Shown here in pieces: positions 1 to 7,613 of a DNA stretch of 49,018 nucleotides (positions are counted from its first letter, which is position 1; each line of letters begins with the position of its first letter). Source of the stretch: a virus; IMG/VR virus record IMGVR_UViG_3300024999_000152, positions 1 to 49,018 of that record. The stretch is one strand, 5' to 3'. Position numbers and translations under genes: made by a program. A model generated the notes under the pieces. That model did no database searches and had not been told where the DNA came from. It was given only the letters and a program-made list of their open reading frames with translations.

Positions 1-247
1 TATTTGGTTTTTGAATATGTAATCCATCTTGATAACATTCAATTCCACTCTTAATACACAGTCCTGATAATCCATGTATACACGTTGACATGATTCCGAT
101 ATCCACCAACTCTGGCAAGTAACTCATGAATGGATCTACGCCAGTATCTTTTCCATTTTCATCAATTACCCCTGAACGAACATAAAAACCTGTTTCTGGA
201 TTAAACATAGATATAAATTTGTTCTTCTTGTCTACTTTCTTAATCAA
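1..247 (-). CDS. N-terminal part of a cysteine-rich (possibly radical-SAM-type) protein
   Basis: The gene runs off the left edge; 82 N-terminal residues are visible. I chose a TTG start at 247 because AGGAGG lies 7 bases upstream; the first ATG is 14 codons in. The fragment has a Phe-Asn-Pro-Glu-Thr-Gly segment, a Gly-Val-Asp-Pro-Phe-Met segment and three spaced cysteines (STCIHGLSGLC, then IECYQDG). From memory this opening resembles phage-encoded radical SAM proteins, but the diagnostic CxxxCxxC cannot be confirmed here, so the function stays tentative. Confidence 0.6.
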   Translation of the reverse strand, partial: MIKKVDKKNKFISMFNPETGFYVRSGVIDENGKDTGVDPFMSYLPELVDIGIMSTCIHGLSGLCIKSGIECYQDGLHIQKPN

Positions 248-260
248 TTTCTTTCCTCCT

Positions 261-347
261 GATGTTTTATTTTTTATTATTTGATACCATAAAAATGCAA
301 TTTAATACCAATTATCGTACCCCTGTAACCCTACTCTCGCAATGGTT
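261..347. other. short intergenic stretch, no gene seen
   Basis: About 90 AT-rich bases between the left-edge gene and the next one. The pentamer-like element GGTATYAAAT occurs twice about 20 bases apart on the minus strand. I see no convincing promoter or hairpin with a T-run. Confidence 0.4.
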
Positions 348-578
348 TTAGTTTTCATCTTTTTTTGATTTTATTAAACAATCATCACATTTCTTAATCC
401 AGCCATATGCAGAATAAAGAATTTGTCCAGATAATAAACAACTTCTCTCATCTCTAGTTCCTTTAACGAATTTGCATAAATTGTCTCCATTTTTACTCGC
501 TTTGTCTTGTTGTTCATTACAATATTCCCATTGAGGAACTTCCACTTCAGTTTCATAAATTGTAATCAGTCTTGGCAT
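348..578 (-). CDS. hypothetical cysteine-containing small protein (76 aa)
   Basis: Not recognised. Five cysteines, including a C-terminal CDDC, suggest a small metal-binding protein. AAAGGAG sits 8 bases before the ATG. A second reading frame overlaps it on the same strand, but it lacks a comparable binding site. Confidence 0.7.
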   Translation of the reverse strand: MPRLITIYETEVEVPQWEYCNEQQDKASKNGDNLCKFVKGTRDERSCLLSGQILYSAYGWIKKCDDCLIKSKKDEN

Positions 579-619
579 TTGTTTTACTCCTTTCCCGATA
601 AGTTGTTCTTTTTAAAGCA

Positions 620-790
620 TTAATCATATGACTTACATTTACACTTCTTATCAGTAATTTGTCTATTTCTAAACTTAACTTTATTTTGTTGATATTCATG
701 GAGTTTAATATCTGGATACATATCTTCAATAAATGCTACTGGATTGTTTTGATATTTTTCTTTGAAATTTAATTTATCTTGATTTGTCAT
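620..790 (-). CDS. 56-aa protein resembling the N-terminus of a large terminase
   Basis: Starts inside the stop of the upstream alpha-CTD-like gene (ATGA overlap), so translation is probably coupled. Residues 16-36 ([19 protein letters not shown]) resemble the region just before the ATPase of phage terminase large subunits, where a short helix leads to a Tyr-Gln pair. It ends in a Lys/Cys-rich tail and has no ATPase. Whether it is a terminase relic, an exapted fragment or a chance likeness is open. Confidence 0.6.
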   Translation of the reverse strand: MTNQDKLNFKEKYQNNPVAFIEDMYPDIKLHEYQQNKVKFRNRQITDKKCKCKSYD

Positions 791-1146
791 CGTTCATATT
801 CCATTTCTAATGCTTTTATCCAACAATTTGAGCAAAAAGCCCCTTCACAACCATTTTTTTCATCATATAAATCAAATTCATTTGGACAACAACCACCTAT
901 AAAAACATATTCTAAATCTTCATTACTTAAAGAGATCATTTTTTGGATAAGTTTTTCTTTTCCATTTATTTTTGGAGGTGTCTTATCTTTTAATACTAAT
1001 CCAAATTCATGTAATTTCCATTCTATTTCCTCAATATTTTTTCTTCCAAGATTACGAATTTTAATCATGTCCTCAAGAGTATCAATTCCTGTTTTTTTAA
1101 GACAATTGTAAGACCTTACTGATAAATCAATATCTTCAATGTTCAT
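787..1146 (-). CDS. stand-alone RNA polymerase alpha-CTD-like protein with a Cys-rich tail
   Basis: Residues 1-53 match the C-terminal domain of bacterial Rpo[16 protein letters not shown] followed by [16 protein letters not shown]. The residues that contact UP-element DNA in E. coli alpha (R265, N268, G296, K298, E302) are all present by alignment. About eight residues between the first two helices are missing relative to RpoA. Residues 60-119 are unlike RpoA and carry GGCCPNE and [10 protein letters not shown], probably a zinc site. There is no alpha N-terminal domain, so it cannot assemble as an alpha subunit; it could bind AT-rich promoter DNA or replace alpha-CTD contacts. AAAGGAG lies 9 bases before the ATG. 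Fold assignment is strong, role is inferred. Confidence 0.85.
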   Translation of the reverse strand: MNIEDIDLSVRSYNCLKKTGIDTLEDMIKIRNLGRKNIEEIEWKLHEFGLVLKDKTPPKINGKEKLIQKMISLSNEDLEYVFIGGCCPNEFDLYDEKNGCEGAFCSNCWIKALEMEYER

Positions 1147-1162
1147 TTGTTACTTCTCCTTT

Positions 1163-1333
1163 CTAATCTTCTACTCTTACGAGTTGCATACCAAAACGGA
1201 CTTCTACTGGTTTATTAGTTAACCTACTACTCATAATAGCTTCTAAAATAGCAAGATACATATTAGTTTTTCCACATTGCCTTCCTTGAGATAGTAGGAG
1301 ATATGAGTAATCTTTATCTGGATAAATAGTCAA
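1163..1333 (-). CDS. 56-aa protein with a terminase-like Walker A motif
   Basis: TTG start at 1333 with AGGAGG 10 bases upstream; no ATG is available near it. Residues 14-27 read LLSQGRQCGKTNMY: a GRQxGKT P-loop of the form seen in phage terminase ATPases, followed by a helix. The protein ends about 30 residues later, with no Walker B, so it is too short to be an ATPase by itself. It lies two genes upstream of another ORF resembling a terminase N-terminus, in the reverse of the normal order. Confidence 0.6.
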   Translation of the reverse strand: MTIYPDKDYSYLLLSQGRQCGKTNMYLAILEAIMSSRLTNKPVEVRFGMQLVRVED

Positions 1334-1370
1334 TATTATAAATCCTCCTTCCTAGAATAAATCCATAAAC

Positions 1371-1613
1371 TTATCGTACTAACATACTCATAAATACGTC
1401 TTCGTTGTCGTTTCCATAAATGGAAGATATAATAAGTCTGTCATCCTTATGTAATCCTAATTGTTTCTTATTGAATTCTGGTAATTTATACTCCTCGCCA
1501 ATCTCCCATAGTTCTTTCATTTCTTCTAGACAAGTATTCATAAATCGAAAACTTAAAAATGTGTTGTCACTATTTTCTTTAGCTAAATCTATACCAATTA
1601 CATAATTACTCAT
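1371..1613 (-). CDS. hypothetical 80-aa protein with a GIDLAKE motif
   Basis: Begins MSNYVIGIDLAKENSDNT, reminiscent of the first strand and acidic residue of RNase H-like folds, but too short to be a full nuclease domain. AAAGGA lies about 11 bases before the ATG. A link with the neighbouring terminase-like ORFs is possible because terminase nucleases share this fold, but I cannot support it further. Confidence 0.6.
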   Translation of the reverse strand: MSNYVIGIDLAKENSDNTFLSFRFMNTCLEEMKELWEIGEEYKLPEFNKKQLGLHKDDRLIISSIYGNDNEDVFMSMLVR

Positions 1614-1655
1614 TTTTAATCAATTCCTTTCTCTTCGTCAATTAAAAGTTAAATT

Positions 1656-1901
1656 TTAAGCTAACAATAATTTCTCCATATCTTCTAGTGAATAAAACCT
1701 ATCCTCATATGCAGAATATCTTCTAAATGGGTTCAGTGTTTTTACTTCATAAATCACCTTAAAGACACTCACATAATATGCGTTAACTTCATGTTCAATA
1801 GAATGGACTTGAATTATTTCAACTGGTGCATATGTATTATCAATAGTAAGCATAAATGCTTTGTCGGATTCATCAAACTTTGTTTTAACATTTATTTCCA
1901 T
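1656..1901 (-). CDS. hypothetical protein (81 aa)
   Basis: Not recognised. A soluble, mixed alpha/beta-looking sequence with no cysteines. AAAGGAG precedes the ATG by 8-9 bases, inside the last codons of the upstream gene, which stops 1 base away, so the two are likely co-translated. Confidence 0.65.
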   Translation of the reverse strand: MEINVKTKFDESDKAFMLTIDNTYAPVEIIQVHSIEHEVNAYYVSVFKVIYEVKTLNPFRRYSAYEDRFYSLEDMEKLLLA

Positions 1902-1902
1902 A

Positions 1903-2154
1903 TTAAATCTCCTTTCCCAAATACTCTGCTATCTTACCTCTAAGCTCTACAACCAAACTCATTAAATCACTTTTCATTTGTTCTTCTGCTTTCTCTAAGA
2001 TATCTCTAGAATCACCTTCTGTAACACCATATATTTTCTTTAACGCCTTTTGTAATAATTCAGAATCCTCGTCAGTTGAACCATATCCATCAGCATACAT
2101 ATCACTTTCAAGCAATGCACCATATAGTAAAATATCTGTTTTTGTCATTGTCAT
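1903..2154 (-). CDS. hypothetical acidic helical protein (83 aa)
   Basis: Not recognised. Rich in Asp, Glu, Leu and Lys, probably all-helical. Two ATGs are close together at the N-terminus (MTMTKTDILL); the first has AAAGGAT about 10 bases upstream. Confidence 0.65.
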   Translation of the reverse strand: MTMTKTDILLYGALLESDMYADGYGSTDEDSELLQKALKKIYGVTEGDSRDILEKAEEQMKSDLMSLVVELRGKIAEYLGKEI

Positions 2155-2174
2155 GATTTACTCATCCTTTCTTT

Positions 2175-2354
2175 TTAAATACTTTGATGCCATTTCTTTA
2201 AAGCAAATATAAATTCTTCTTCTTTATCAGTTAAATATGCTTGATCATCAAATAACTTAGAGATTAATTCTGCCTTGAGTTCAAAAGAAGCATTTAGAAA
2301 TTTTTCAAATAATTCTTGTTTTTCTTCTTGTGAATATTCACTATCTAAATCCAT
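2175..2354 (-). CDS. hypothetical acidic protein (59 aa)
   Basis: Start set at 2354 (MDLDSEY) because AGGAG is 8 bases upstream; the longer TTG-initiated frame would place that site inside the gene. The product is acidic and helical (EEKQELFEKFL) with a Trp near the C-terminus. No family recognised. Confidence 0.6.
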   Translation of the reverse strand: MDLDSEYSQEEKQELFEKFLNASFELKAELISKLFDDQAYLTDKEEEFIFALKKWHQSI

Positions 2355-2396
2355 TTTTAATTCTCCTATCAATTTGGTATTTCTTAGTATGGGTAT

Positions 2397-2633
2397 TTAT
2401 TCTGGATTTCTAGGTACTCCAATAATAGCAGGACTCCCTATTGCTATCTTTCTAAATGTCGTAATAATGAAACAATATTTTTCTGTCCAAATATATAAAG
2501 GTTTTCCATCTTCACTTAATTTTACTGCAACAAATTTGTCATTAACATATTCTTCGAAATATTTTTGAGTAAATATTGTTTCCTCGTCCCATGTTAAATC
2601 TAGAATTGTGAAATCAACCCATTGAGTATTCAT
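2397..2633 (-). CDS. hypothetical protein (78 aa)
   Basis: Not recognised. Aromatic-rich (WVDFTILDLTWDEE, LYIWTEKYCF), beta-strand-like, ending in a Pro/Gly-rich tail. AAAGGA lies about 12 bases upstream, a weak spacing. Confidence 0.55.
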   Translation of the reverse strand: MNTQWVDFTILDLTWDEETIFTQKYFEEYVNDKFVAVKLSEDGKPLYIWTEKYCFIITTFRKIAIGSPAIIGVPRNPE

Positions 2634-2641
2634 ACTATTTT

Positions 2642-2791
2642 CTATTCCTTTCTCTTTGTTTCTTTATCATCTATTCCAAGAATATATGAATTTACTAATA
2701 TATTATCTGGAGAAACATTGGATTTCTTTGGTTTACAAATTCCTAAATCAATTAGAATCTCTTTGATAAGTATCAATATTTCTTTCAACAT
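2642..2791 (-). CDS. hypothetical small protein (49 aa)
   Basis: Found by reading the gap between neighbours. It begins MLKEILILIKEILIDLGI, an amphipathic helix, with a lysine-rich C-terminus. No clear ribosome binding site lies upstream, so the call rests on an open frame that fills the interval. Confidence 0.4.
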   Translation of the reverse strand: MLKEILILIKEILIDLGICKPKKSNVSPDNILVNSYILGIDDKETKRKE

Positions 2792-2803
2792 AATTTTTGT
2801 ACA

Positions 2804-3142
2804 CTAACTAAATCCCAACGAAAATGATGGAATCCTTTTTTTATTTTTCCAATAATTTATAAATTCTTCTTCCATTCTTTTTCTAGAAGAATTTATTATC
2901 ATCGCTTCAGCCAAACTATAAACAACCGTAAATTCAATTGGATTATTGATATCATTCTGAAAATACATATTTAAATATTTATCATTTAAAGCAAGAACAT
3001 ATTGAATTATTTTTACCCTTCCTTTCTTTCCGATGAATTCGATATTTCGAAGTGTTTTATGAATCCGCAAACCCTTATATAGCAACGATTTACGGATTCT
3101 AATTTTTAGACACTTACCTATTTTTGAATAAATATATGCCAC
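2804..3142 (-). CDS. hypothetical basic protein (up to 112 aa), start uncertain
   Basis: The longest frame begins at a GTG inside the upstream gene and has no good binding site. A better site (AAAGGAAGG, near 3022) lies within the frame but is not followed by a standard start codon. The first 30 residues are strongly basic and coincide with an inverted repeat at 3061-3099, so the N-terminus may be non-coding. The remaining part (helical, ending in a Lys/Arg-rich tail) looks coding. Confidence 0.45.
   Translation of the reverse strand: MAYIYSKIGKCLKIRIRKSLLYKGLRIHKTLRNIEFIGKKGRVKIIQYVLALNDKYLNMYFQNDINNPIEFTVVYSLAEAMIINSSRKRMEEEFINYWKNKKRIPSFSLGFS
3061..3099. repeat. imperfect 11-bp inverted repeat
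   Basis: GAATCCGCAAA at 3061-3071 pairs with TTTACGGATTC at 3089-3099 with one mismatch and a 17-base loop. It falls in the doubtful 5' part of the 112-codon frame, so it may be a leader hairpin or an operator. Confidence 0.5.
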
Positions 3143-3378
3143 ACAAACATGCCATCTGTAATTGTATTAAGATATTCACTATTTTCAACAATATTGTCTT
3201 CAATATCCCATCCTGTTCCAAACACATATACTTTAACACTTTTATTTTGTTCTTTTGCATCAACTAAGGCATATAAAGTTGGTGTTCTCCCTTGGTTAAT
3301 GACACTTAGAATTTTTGTATATGGCATTTCTAATTCATTTAATCCTGTTGTAAGTTGATATTTATAAATTGTTTTCAT
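3118..3378 (-). CDS. DUF7352-like small phage/plasmid protein (86 aa)
   Basis: Opens MKTIYKYQLTTG and carries the pattern of a short conserved family common in phages and plasmids: a central ALVDAKE strand, a GTGWDI turn and a C-terminal MFVWHIF. Function unknown. Its binding site (GGAAGGAAA) is formed by the last codons of ligA, 4 bases from the ATG region, so it is translated from the ligA message. Confidence 0.7.
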   Translation of the reverse strand: MKTIYKYQLTTGLNELEMPYTKILSVINQGRTPTLYALVDAKEQNKSVKVYVFGTGWDIEDNIVENSEYLNTITDGMFVWHIFIQK

Positions 3379-3381
3379 TAT

Positions 3382-5343
3382 TTATTTCCTTCCAATCATT
3401 TCATTGAATTGTGCTTCACTTATAATTTCAACCCCTAGATCATGGGCTTTTTTATTTTTTCCAGATGTAGATGTCACATCATTATTCAAAAGATAAGAAG
3501 TATTTTTGCTTACTGAACCCGATAAGATACCACCTAGAGAAGTAATTAATTCTCCCACTTCATCCCTATTTTTAAACGTAGTAACTTTACCCGTAACAAC
3601 AAATGTTTTTCCTTCAAGACTTGTCATTCCTGTTTCCTCCTTCTTTTCTTCTTTTTTAATCTCAATCCAATTTAATAAATTCATAACTTGTAGACAATTA
3701 TTTTCATCCTTAAAATAATCATAAACATTTTCTGCTGTAATTTGTCCAAAATCTTCAATTTGAAGTAATTCGTTTATGTTTGCATTCATGATTTTCAGAA
3801 TGTCATTATTAAAATGTTTACATAAATTCTTCGATCCTCCTTTTCCAATTTGAGGAATGCCAATTCCATAAATTAACTTGTGCAATTCTGTCTTCTTAGA
3901 TTTTTCTATTGCCTTTTCAAGTCTATTATAAGATTTCTTACCGAATCCATCCATATTAATAATTAGATTCTTAAAATTTTCTAATGAATAAATATCTGAA
4001 AAATTTCTCAACCAATCATTACTAATGAATTTTTCCAAAGTTGCTTCAGACAAATTTTCAATATCTAAAGCATTTTTACTACATAGATGAACAAAACGAT
4101 TAACTAACTTTGATGAACAATCTTCATTGTCACAGAACAAAAAGTTAGAAATTTTTGGTGCTCTAATTGCAATATTACCACCACATGAAGGACATTCCAT
4201 ATCAATCTCGTATGAACTAGAACGTGTTAGGTTTTCTTCAATTTGTGGAATGATAGAATTGGCCCTATATACAGTAATAACATCTCCTATGCCTAATTCT
4301 AGTGCTTTAAAAATGTCATAATTGTGCAAGCTTGCTCTTGATATTTTTGCTCCATCTATATCCACTTCATCAAACAATCCAATTAATGAAACAATTCCTG
4401 TACGAGTAGTATTTAATTCTACACCTCTGAAAATTGTCTCATAAGAATCATCATTATGCTTTATTGCAAATAATGCCTTACTGTGATGACCTGTGACCCC
4501 TTGTGCTTTGCCATAAGCAATATCATTATACTCAACAATTAATCCATCTGTAAGAAATGGTAGTGATTCTATTTTTGTTTTATAAAAATCTACTGCAATT
4601 TGTATTTCCTTTTTAGTAATTAAAGTATTTTCAACTACAGTAAAACCTAATGATTTTAAAAACACAAATTGATTCATCTTATGTGCAAACCATTCATCGC
4701 ATTTTACAATGCCAAAAGCAATAAAGATTAAATTTCTCTTCTTAGTAATTGTAGCATCTAATTGTCTGACTGATCCTGCTGCCAAGTTACGAGGACTAGA
4801 ATATGCGTCCTCTCCTTTAGTAATTAATTCAGCATTGATTCTCTCAAACTCTTTAAATTCAATTAAGCCTTCACCACGAATTTCTAAATATCCATTATAA
4901 TCAATTGTAAGTGGAACATTGGTGAAAGTTTTAACCGTATGAGTTACATCTTCTCCAAAATCCCCTCCACCTCTGGTTATTGCTTGTTGTAGTTTTCCCT
5001 CATTATATCGAAGAACTAATGTCAAACCATCTAATTTCCAAGATAATACACAATCTTGATTTCCCATAAATTTTATAACATCATTAATATCTTTGGATTT
5101 TTCGGCAGACAACATTGATTCAGTATGTTGTACTTTTTTTAATGAATCTAAAATTGCTCCCTGAACTTTTTGAGTTGGTGATGAGGATAATATGTAGTTT
5201 GTTTTCAATTCTAAGGTTGTTAACTCATCGTACATTGAGTCGTAAATTTTGTCTGACATGATTGGATTATCTTTGACATAGTAAGCGTCACAGGCTGCAT
5301 TTAGTTCTTTAACGAGTTCTTTAATTCTGTTTATATTTTCCAT
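3382..5343 (-). CDS. ligA: NAD+-dependent DNA ligase LigA
   Basis: 653 residues, full length for bacterial LigA (about 670). Joins nicks using NAD+, releasing AMP and NMN. Domains in order: NAD-binding Ia region (1-65, with YYVKDNPIMSD), adenylation domain with KLDG (nucleophile K103) and a downstream GEGL/RGEG motif, OB fold, Cys4 zinc finger (CPSCGG then CDNEDC, near residues 375-400), tandem helix-hairpin-helix region (about 430-560) and a C-terminal BRCT domain (about 575-650, LEGKTFVVTGKV). All catalytic elements are intact, so it should be active. Many phages carry ATP ligases; a complete NAD-type enzyme is typical of very large or bacterially derived phage genomes. Its own promoter lies just upstream, and DUF7352-like gene follows 3 bases after the stop. 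Confidence 0.98.
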   Translation of the reverse strand: MENINRIKELVKELNAACDAYYVKDNPIMSDKIYDSMYDELTTLELKTNYILSSSPTQKVQGAILDSLKKVQHTESMLSAEKSKDINDVIKFMGNQDCVLSWKLDGLTLVLRYNEGKLQQAITRGGGDFGEDVTHTVKTFTNVPLTIDYNGYLEIRGEGLIEFKEFERINAELITKGEDAYSSPRNLAAGSVRQLDATITKKRNLIFIAFGIVKCDEWFAHKMNQFVFLKSLGFTVVENTLITKKEIQIAVDFYKTKIESLPFLTDGLIVEYNDIAYGKAQGVTGHHSKALFAIKHNDDSYETIFRGVELNTTRTGIVSLIGLFDEVDIDGAKISRASLHNYDIFKALELGIGDVITVYRANSIIPQIEENLTRSSSYEIDMECPSCGGNIAIRAPKISNFLFCDNEDCSSKLVNRFVHLCSKNALDIENLSEATLEKFISNDWLRNFSDIYSLENFKNLIINMDGFGKKSYNRLEKAIEKSKKTELHKLIYGIGIPQIGKGGSKNLCKHFNNDILKIMNANINELLQIEDFGQITAENVYDYFKDENNCLQVMNLLNWIEIKKEEKKEETGMTSLEGKTFVVTGKVTTFKNRDEVGELITSLGGILSGSVSKNTSYLLNNDVTSTSGKNKKAHDLGVEIISEAQFNEMIGRK

Positions 5344-5368
5344 TTCTTATTCCTTCTTTCTTAAATTT

Positions 5369-5411
5369 ATATCTCTTTTGTACTATCTTAATAATAACAT
5401 AAAAGAGATAT
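5369..5411. repeat. 11-bp perfect dyad around the ligA promoter -10 box
   Basis: ATATCTCTTTT (5369-5379) and AAAAGAGATAT (5401-5411) are exact reverse complements. The 21-base centre holds the -10 hexamer, so a dimeric regulator binding both arms would control ligA. Confidence 0.65.
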
Positions 5412-5420
5412 GTTTGTCAA
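5391..5420 (-). promoter_or_regulatory. sigma-A-type promoter of ligA
   Basis: Minus-strand TTGACA (5415-5420), 18-base spacer, TATTAT (5391-5396), about 50 bases before the ligA start. Confidence 0.75.
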
Positions 5421-5447
5421 ATAATTTTATTTATTGATTTAAAAATA

Positions 5448-5681
5448 CTAAACTAATTCTACACTTACGTTTAATATTATTTGTTCAATCCAATTATAGT
5501 CACATTCGTGACATGCTAAACCTAAGTTTATTGGGGTGTTTATATCTGGATAACTCAAATAATTTTCCCATAGATATGATTCTCCGCATTCAGGGTATGT
5601 AACATTAATTTGTAATCCTGAAAGATAGAGTCTTTTTACTTCTATTTCGCCTTCTGGTTGACCTAATATTTCTAAAGACAT
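5448..5681 (-). CDS. hypothetical protein with four cysteines (77 aa)
   Basis: Not recognised. CGES and ACHECDYNW could form a zinc site. AGAGGAG lies about 10 bases before the ATG. It ends just upstream of the ligA promoter and so belongs to the preceding transcript. Confidence 0.65.
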   Translation of the reverse strand: MSLEILGQPEGEIEVKRLYLSGLQINVTYPECGESYLWENYLSYPDINTPINLGLACHECDYNWIEQIILNVSVELV

Positions 5682-5708
5682 TTTATTTTCACTCCTCTTT
5701 TGCTATTT

Positions 5709-5894
5709 TTATTGTTTAACAACCTTCTTACTCAAACATTTCCTACCATCCCTAAATCCCATCACAAATCCTAACTTCTTTAATCCATGTTCATACACAT
5801 CTCTCCTTCTATTATCAGTCCAATAAACACTAATAAAATCTCCATCTTTACAATAAACTGATTTCTCAAACTCAACTATTTGATTTTTGCCCAT
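5709..5894 (-). CDS. hypothetical basic protein (61 aa)
   Basis: Start taken at 5894 (MGKNQIVEF) because AGAAGG is 6 bases upstream; the longer frame from 5915 has none. The ATG lies inside the 3' end of the disrupted gene upstream (in another frame). Lys/Arg-rich C-terminus. No family recognised. Confidence 0.6.
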   Translation of the reverse strand: MGKNQIVEFEKSVYCKDGDFISVYWTDNRRRDVYEHGLKKLGFVMGFRDGRKCLSKKVVKQ

Positions 5895-6145
5895 AGCAAA
5901 CCTTCTAATCCACATTTCCCAGTTTCATGATCGGTTAATATATCTCTTTCTCCTAATATTAATTGTGTGAGATGTTTCTTTTTATTAGCAATTGCTAAAA
6001 GTATTACATATTCATTAGATTTACTAGATTCATGTTTCTAGAAATAGATTCCTATTGTTTGGTTATTTTGGAGTTTATGTGTTTTATAGTAGCCGTAAAC
6101 ATGAAAATCTTGTAGATATAATTGTTTAAATCTATCTTCATCCAT
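5876..6145 (-). pseudogene. 89-codon gene interrupted by an in-frame TAG
   Basis: ATG at 6145 with AAAGGAG 7 bases upstream. The frame runs 35 codons (MDEDRFKQLYLQDFHVYGYY...), meets TAG at 6038-6040, then stays open for 53 more protein-like codons to a TAG at 5876. One substitution (for example TGG or CAG to TAG) explains it. The 3' end overlaps the start of the next gene, as intact neighbours do, which supports the full frame being ancestral. Function unknown. Confidence 0.65.
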
Positions 6146-6187
6146 ATATTCTCCTTTAACCTAGATTAAAATCACAATTTCGAACTA

Positions 6188-6367
6188 TTATTCTTCCAAA
6201 TATTTATCAAACCAATCAAAACATTCTTGCAACAATTGTTTCTTACACCAATAATTATCCGAACCTTTAGGATCACGTTCGCAATTTGCACAATTCCCTT
6301 CTTTGCAAAATTTTAAAACGTGATATAGTTCTACACTTTTATTATCTACGATATTTATTTCATACAT
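6188..6367 (-). CDS. small cysteine-rich protein (59 aa)
   Basis: Not listed by length cut-offs but clear: AAAGGAG is 8 bases before the ATG. Residues 24-30 give CKEGNCANC, a likely zinc site, with a later WCKKQ and an acidic aromatic C-terminus (FDWFDKYLEE). Unknown role. Confidence 0.7.
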   Translation of the reverse strand: MYEINIVDNKSVELYHVLKFCKEGNCANCERDPKGSDNYWCKKQLLQECFDWFDKYLEE

Positions 6368-6382
6368 AATATAACTCCTTTC

Positions 6383-6580
6383 TTATTTTATTATTTTTGT
6401 ATTAAATACAGTTTGCTTTTTTACTGTCATATCAAACTTACATCCACAATCTTCACATGTATGACTAGTATGATCGAATGAATATTCTCCAAAAGCAGAT
6501 GACATCCAATAATTATTGAATCCCATTTCAAATTTCTTACCACATTGAGGACATTTTGCGTAATCTATGGTTCTTGGCAT
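6383..6580 (-). CDS. two-CxxC zinc-ribbon protein (65 aa)
   Basis: CPQCGKKFEMGF near the N-terminus and CEDCGCKF 35 residues later form a classical zinc ribbon. GGGAG lies 7 bases before the ATG. Such ribbons bind nucleic acid or protein; no specific function can be assigned. Confidence 0.75.
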   Translation of the reverse strand: MPRTIDYAKCPQCGKKFEMGFNNYWMSSAFGEYSFDHTSHTCEDCGCKFDMTVKKQTVFNTKIIK

Positions 6581-6632
6581 AGCACAACTCCCTTCTGATT
6601 AACTTAGCATGAAACTTCTCTTTCCTTGGAAC

Positions 6633-7109
6633 TCAATGATCAATCGTAATCTTTCCTAATTTAGTACAATGTTCGCATCTACAAATTTCCCATCTATAAT
6701 AGTCCTCTGCTCCCATTAGACAATAATATGGGTGCTCTTTTAAATCTAATTTCATATTAATATCATTTCTTTGATGCCCATTTTTTAAATTAGAAGTTTC
6801 TTTACGAGCTACATAATCCCTAAAACTCTCTTCAATTTCTAAGTCAGTTTTAAATTCATTATATGTATAATGATTGAACCAACCTAAACACCACGATTCT
6901 TCTTCAATAAACTCATATTCAGCATTTTTAAATATAACTCCATTATGTCTTGTTAATATACCTAGCTTAAATTGCTTTAATTCATTTTCTAATTGTTCTG
7001 CTGATGGATTTTCTTTGTACGTAGTCGAATATCCTGTGCCATTGTTTTCAAAATCATCTTGATCCCAAGTTGCATAGAATTTGTAGATTGGAAATTTCTT
7101 TTCTGTCAT
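6633..7109 (-). CDS. hypothetical protein (158 aa)
   Basis: Acidic, aromatic-rich protein. The N-terminal two thirds has no known motif (FYATWDQDDF, ESWCLGWFNHY); the C-terminus carries YRWEICRCEHCTKLG, a possible metal-binding knuckle. The ATG follows the previous stop directly, and an AAGGGA element 11 bases upstream lies inside that gene. Confidence 0.7.
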   Translation of the reverse strand: MTEKKFPIYKFYATWDQDDFENNGTGYSTTYKENPSAEQLENELKQFKLGILTRHNGVIFKNAEYEFIEEESWCLGWFNHYTYNEFKTDLEIEESFRDYVARKETSNLKNGHQRNDINMKLDLKEHPYYCLMGAEDYYRWEICRCEHCTKLGKITIDH

Positions 7110-7331
7110 TTACGCATTAATCCCTTCCACATTATAATCACCATATTCCATATCTTCATCTGATAAGCATTTCTTAGTAACTGGATAACCTAATTCCTTC
7201 AATAATTTAATCCAATCTTTATTAGAAATTCTGTGACCTTCTCGTATAAAATCTTCTCCTAGATTTACCTGCAACACCTCCCAGTCACCAGATGGAGAAG
7301 TAATTAATTCAATTAGTGGTTTAATACTCAT
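7110..7331 (-). CDS. hypothetical acidic protein (73 aa)
   Basis: Not recognised. AAAGGGAGG lies about 7 bases before the ATG. Abuts the next gene without a gap, so both are read from one message. Confidence 0.65.
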   Translation of the reverse strand: MSIKPLIELITSPSGDWEVLQVNLGEDFIREGHRISNKDWIKLLKELGYPVTKKCLSDEDMEYGDYNVEGINA

Positions 7332-7349
7332 TTGTTTTCCTCCCTTTAA

Positions 7350-7595
7350 TTAATCTTCTATTTGGCTAAGACAATCTTTTAATTCCATTAATTCAGTATA
7401 CGCCCTATTCCCTAATTTGCTTACACTACTTTCATAAGAATCTTTATATCTTGAAACAAATATTAAACTTTCAACCAAATCACTAACAAGATAACCATGT
7501 TCAATAAGGTTTTCATAATGTTTTTCATCAATTTGACTATCACCTCGTGGTTCAATACTTCCTATTAATTTTCTAACAATTTCACAAACATCCAT
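7350..7595 (-). CDS. hypothetical helical protein (81 aa)
   Basis: Start set at 7595 (MDVCEIVRKL), 8 bases after AAAGGAG; the longer frame would include that site. Predominantly helical, acidic, with a single Cys near each end. Unknown. Confidence 0.65.
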   Translation of the reverse strand: MDVCEIVRKLIGSIEPRGDSQIDEKHYENLIEHGYLVSDLVESLIFVSRYKDSYESSVSKLGNRAYTELMELKDCLSQIED

Positions 7596-7613
7596 TGGAT
7601 TTTCTCCTTTCAC

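Noticed and set aside
779-1111. Plus-strand 110-codon frame
   Set aside because: It is the reverse of the alpha-CTD-like gene, which has a ribosome binding site and clear homology; the plus frame has neither.
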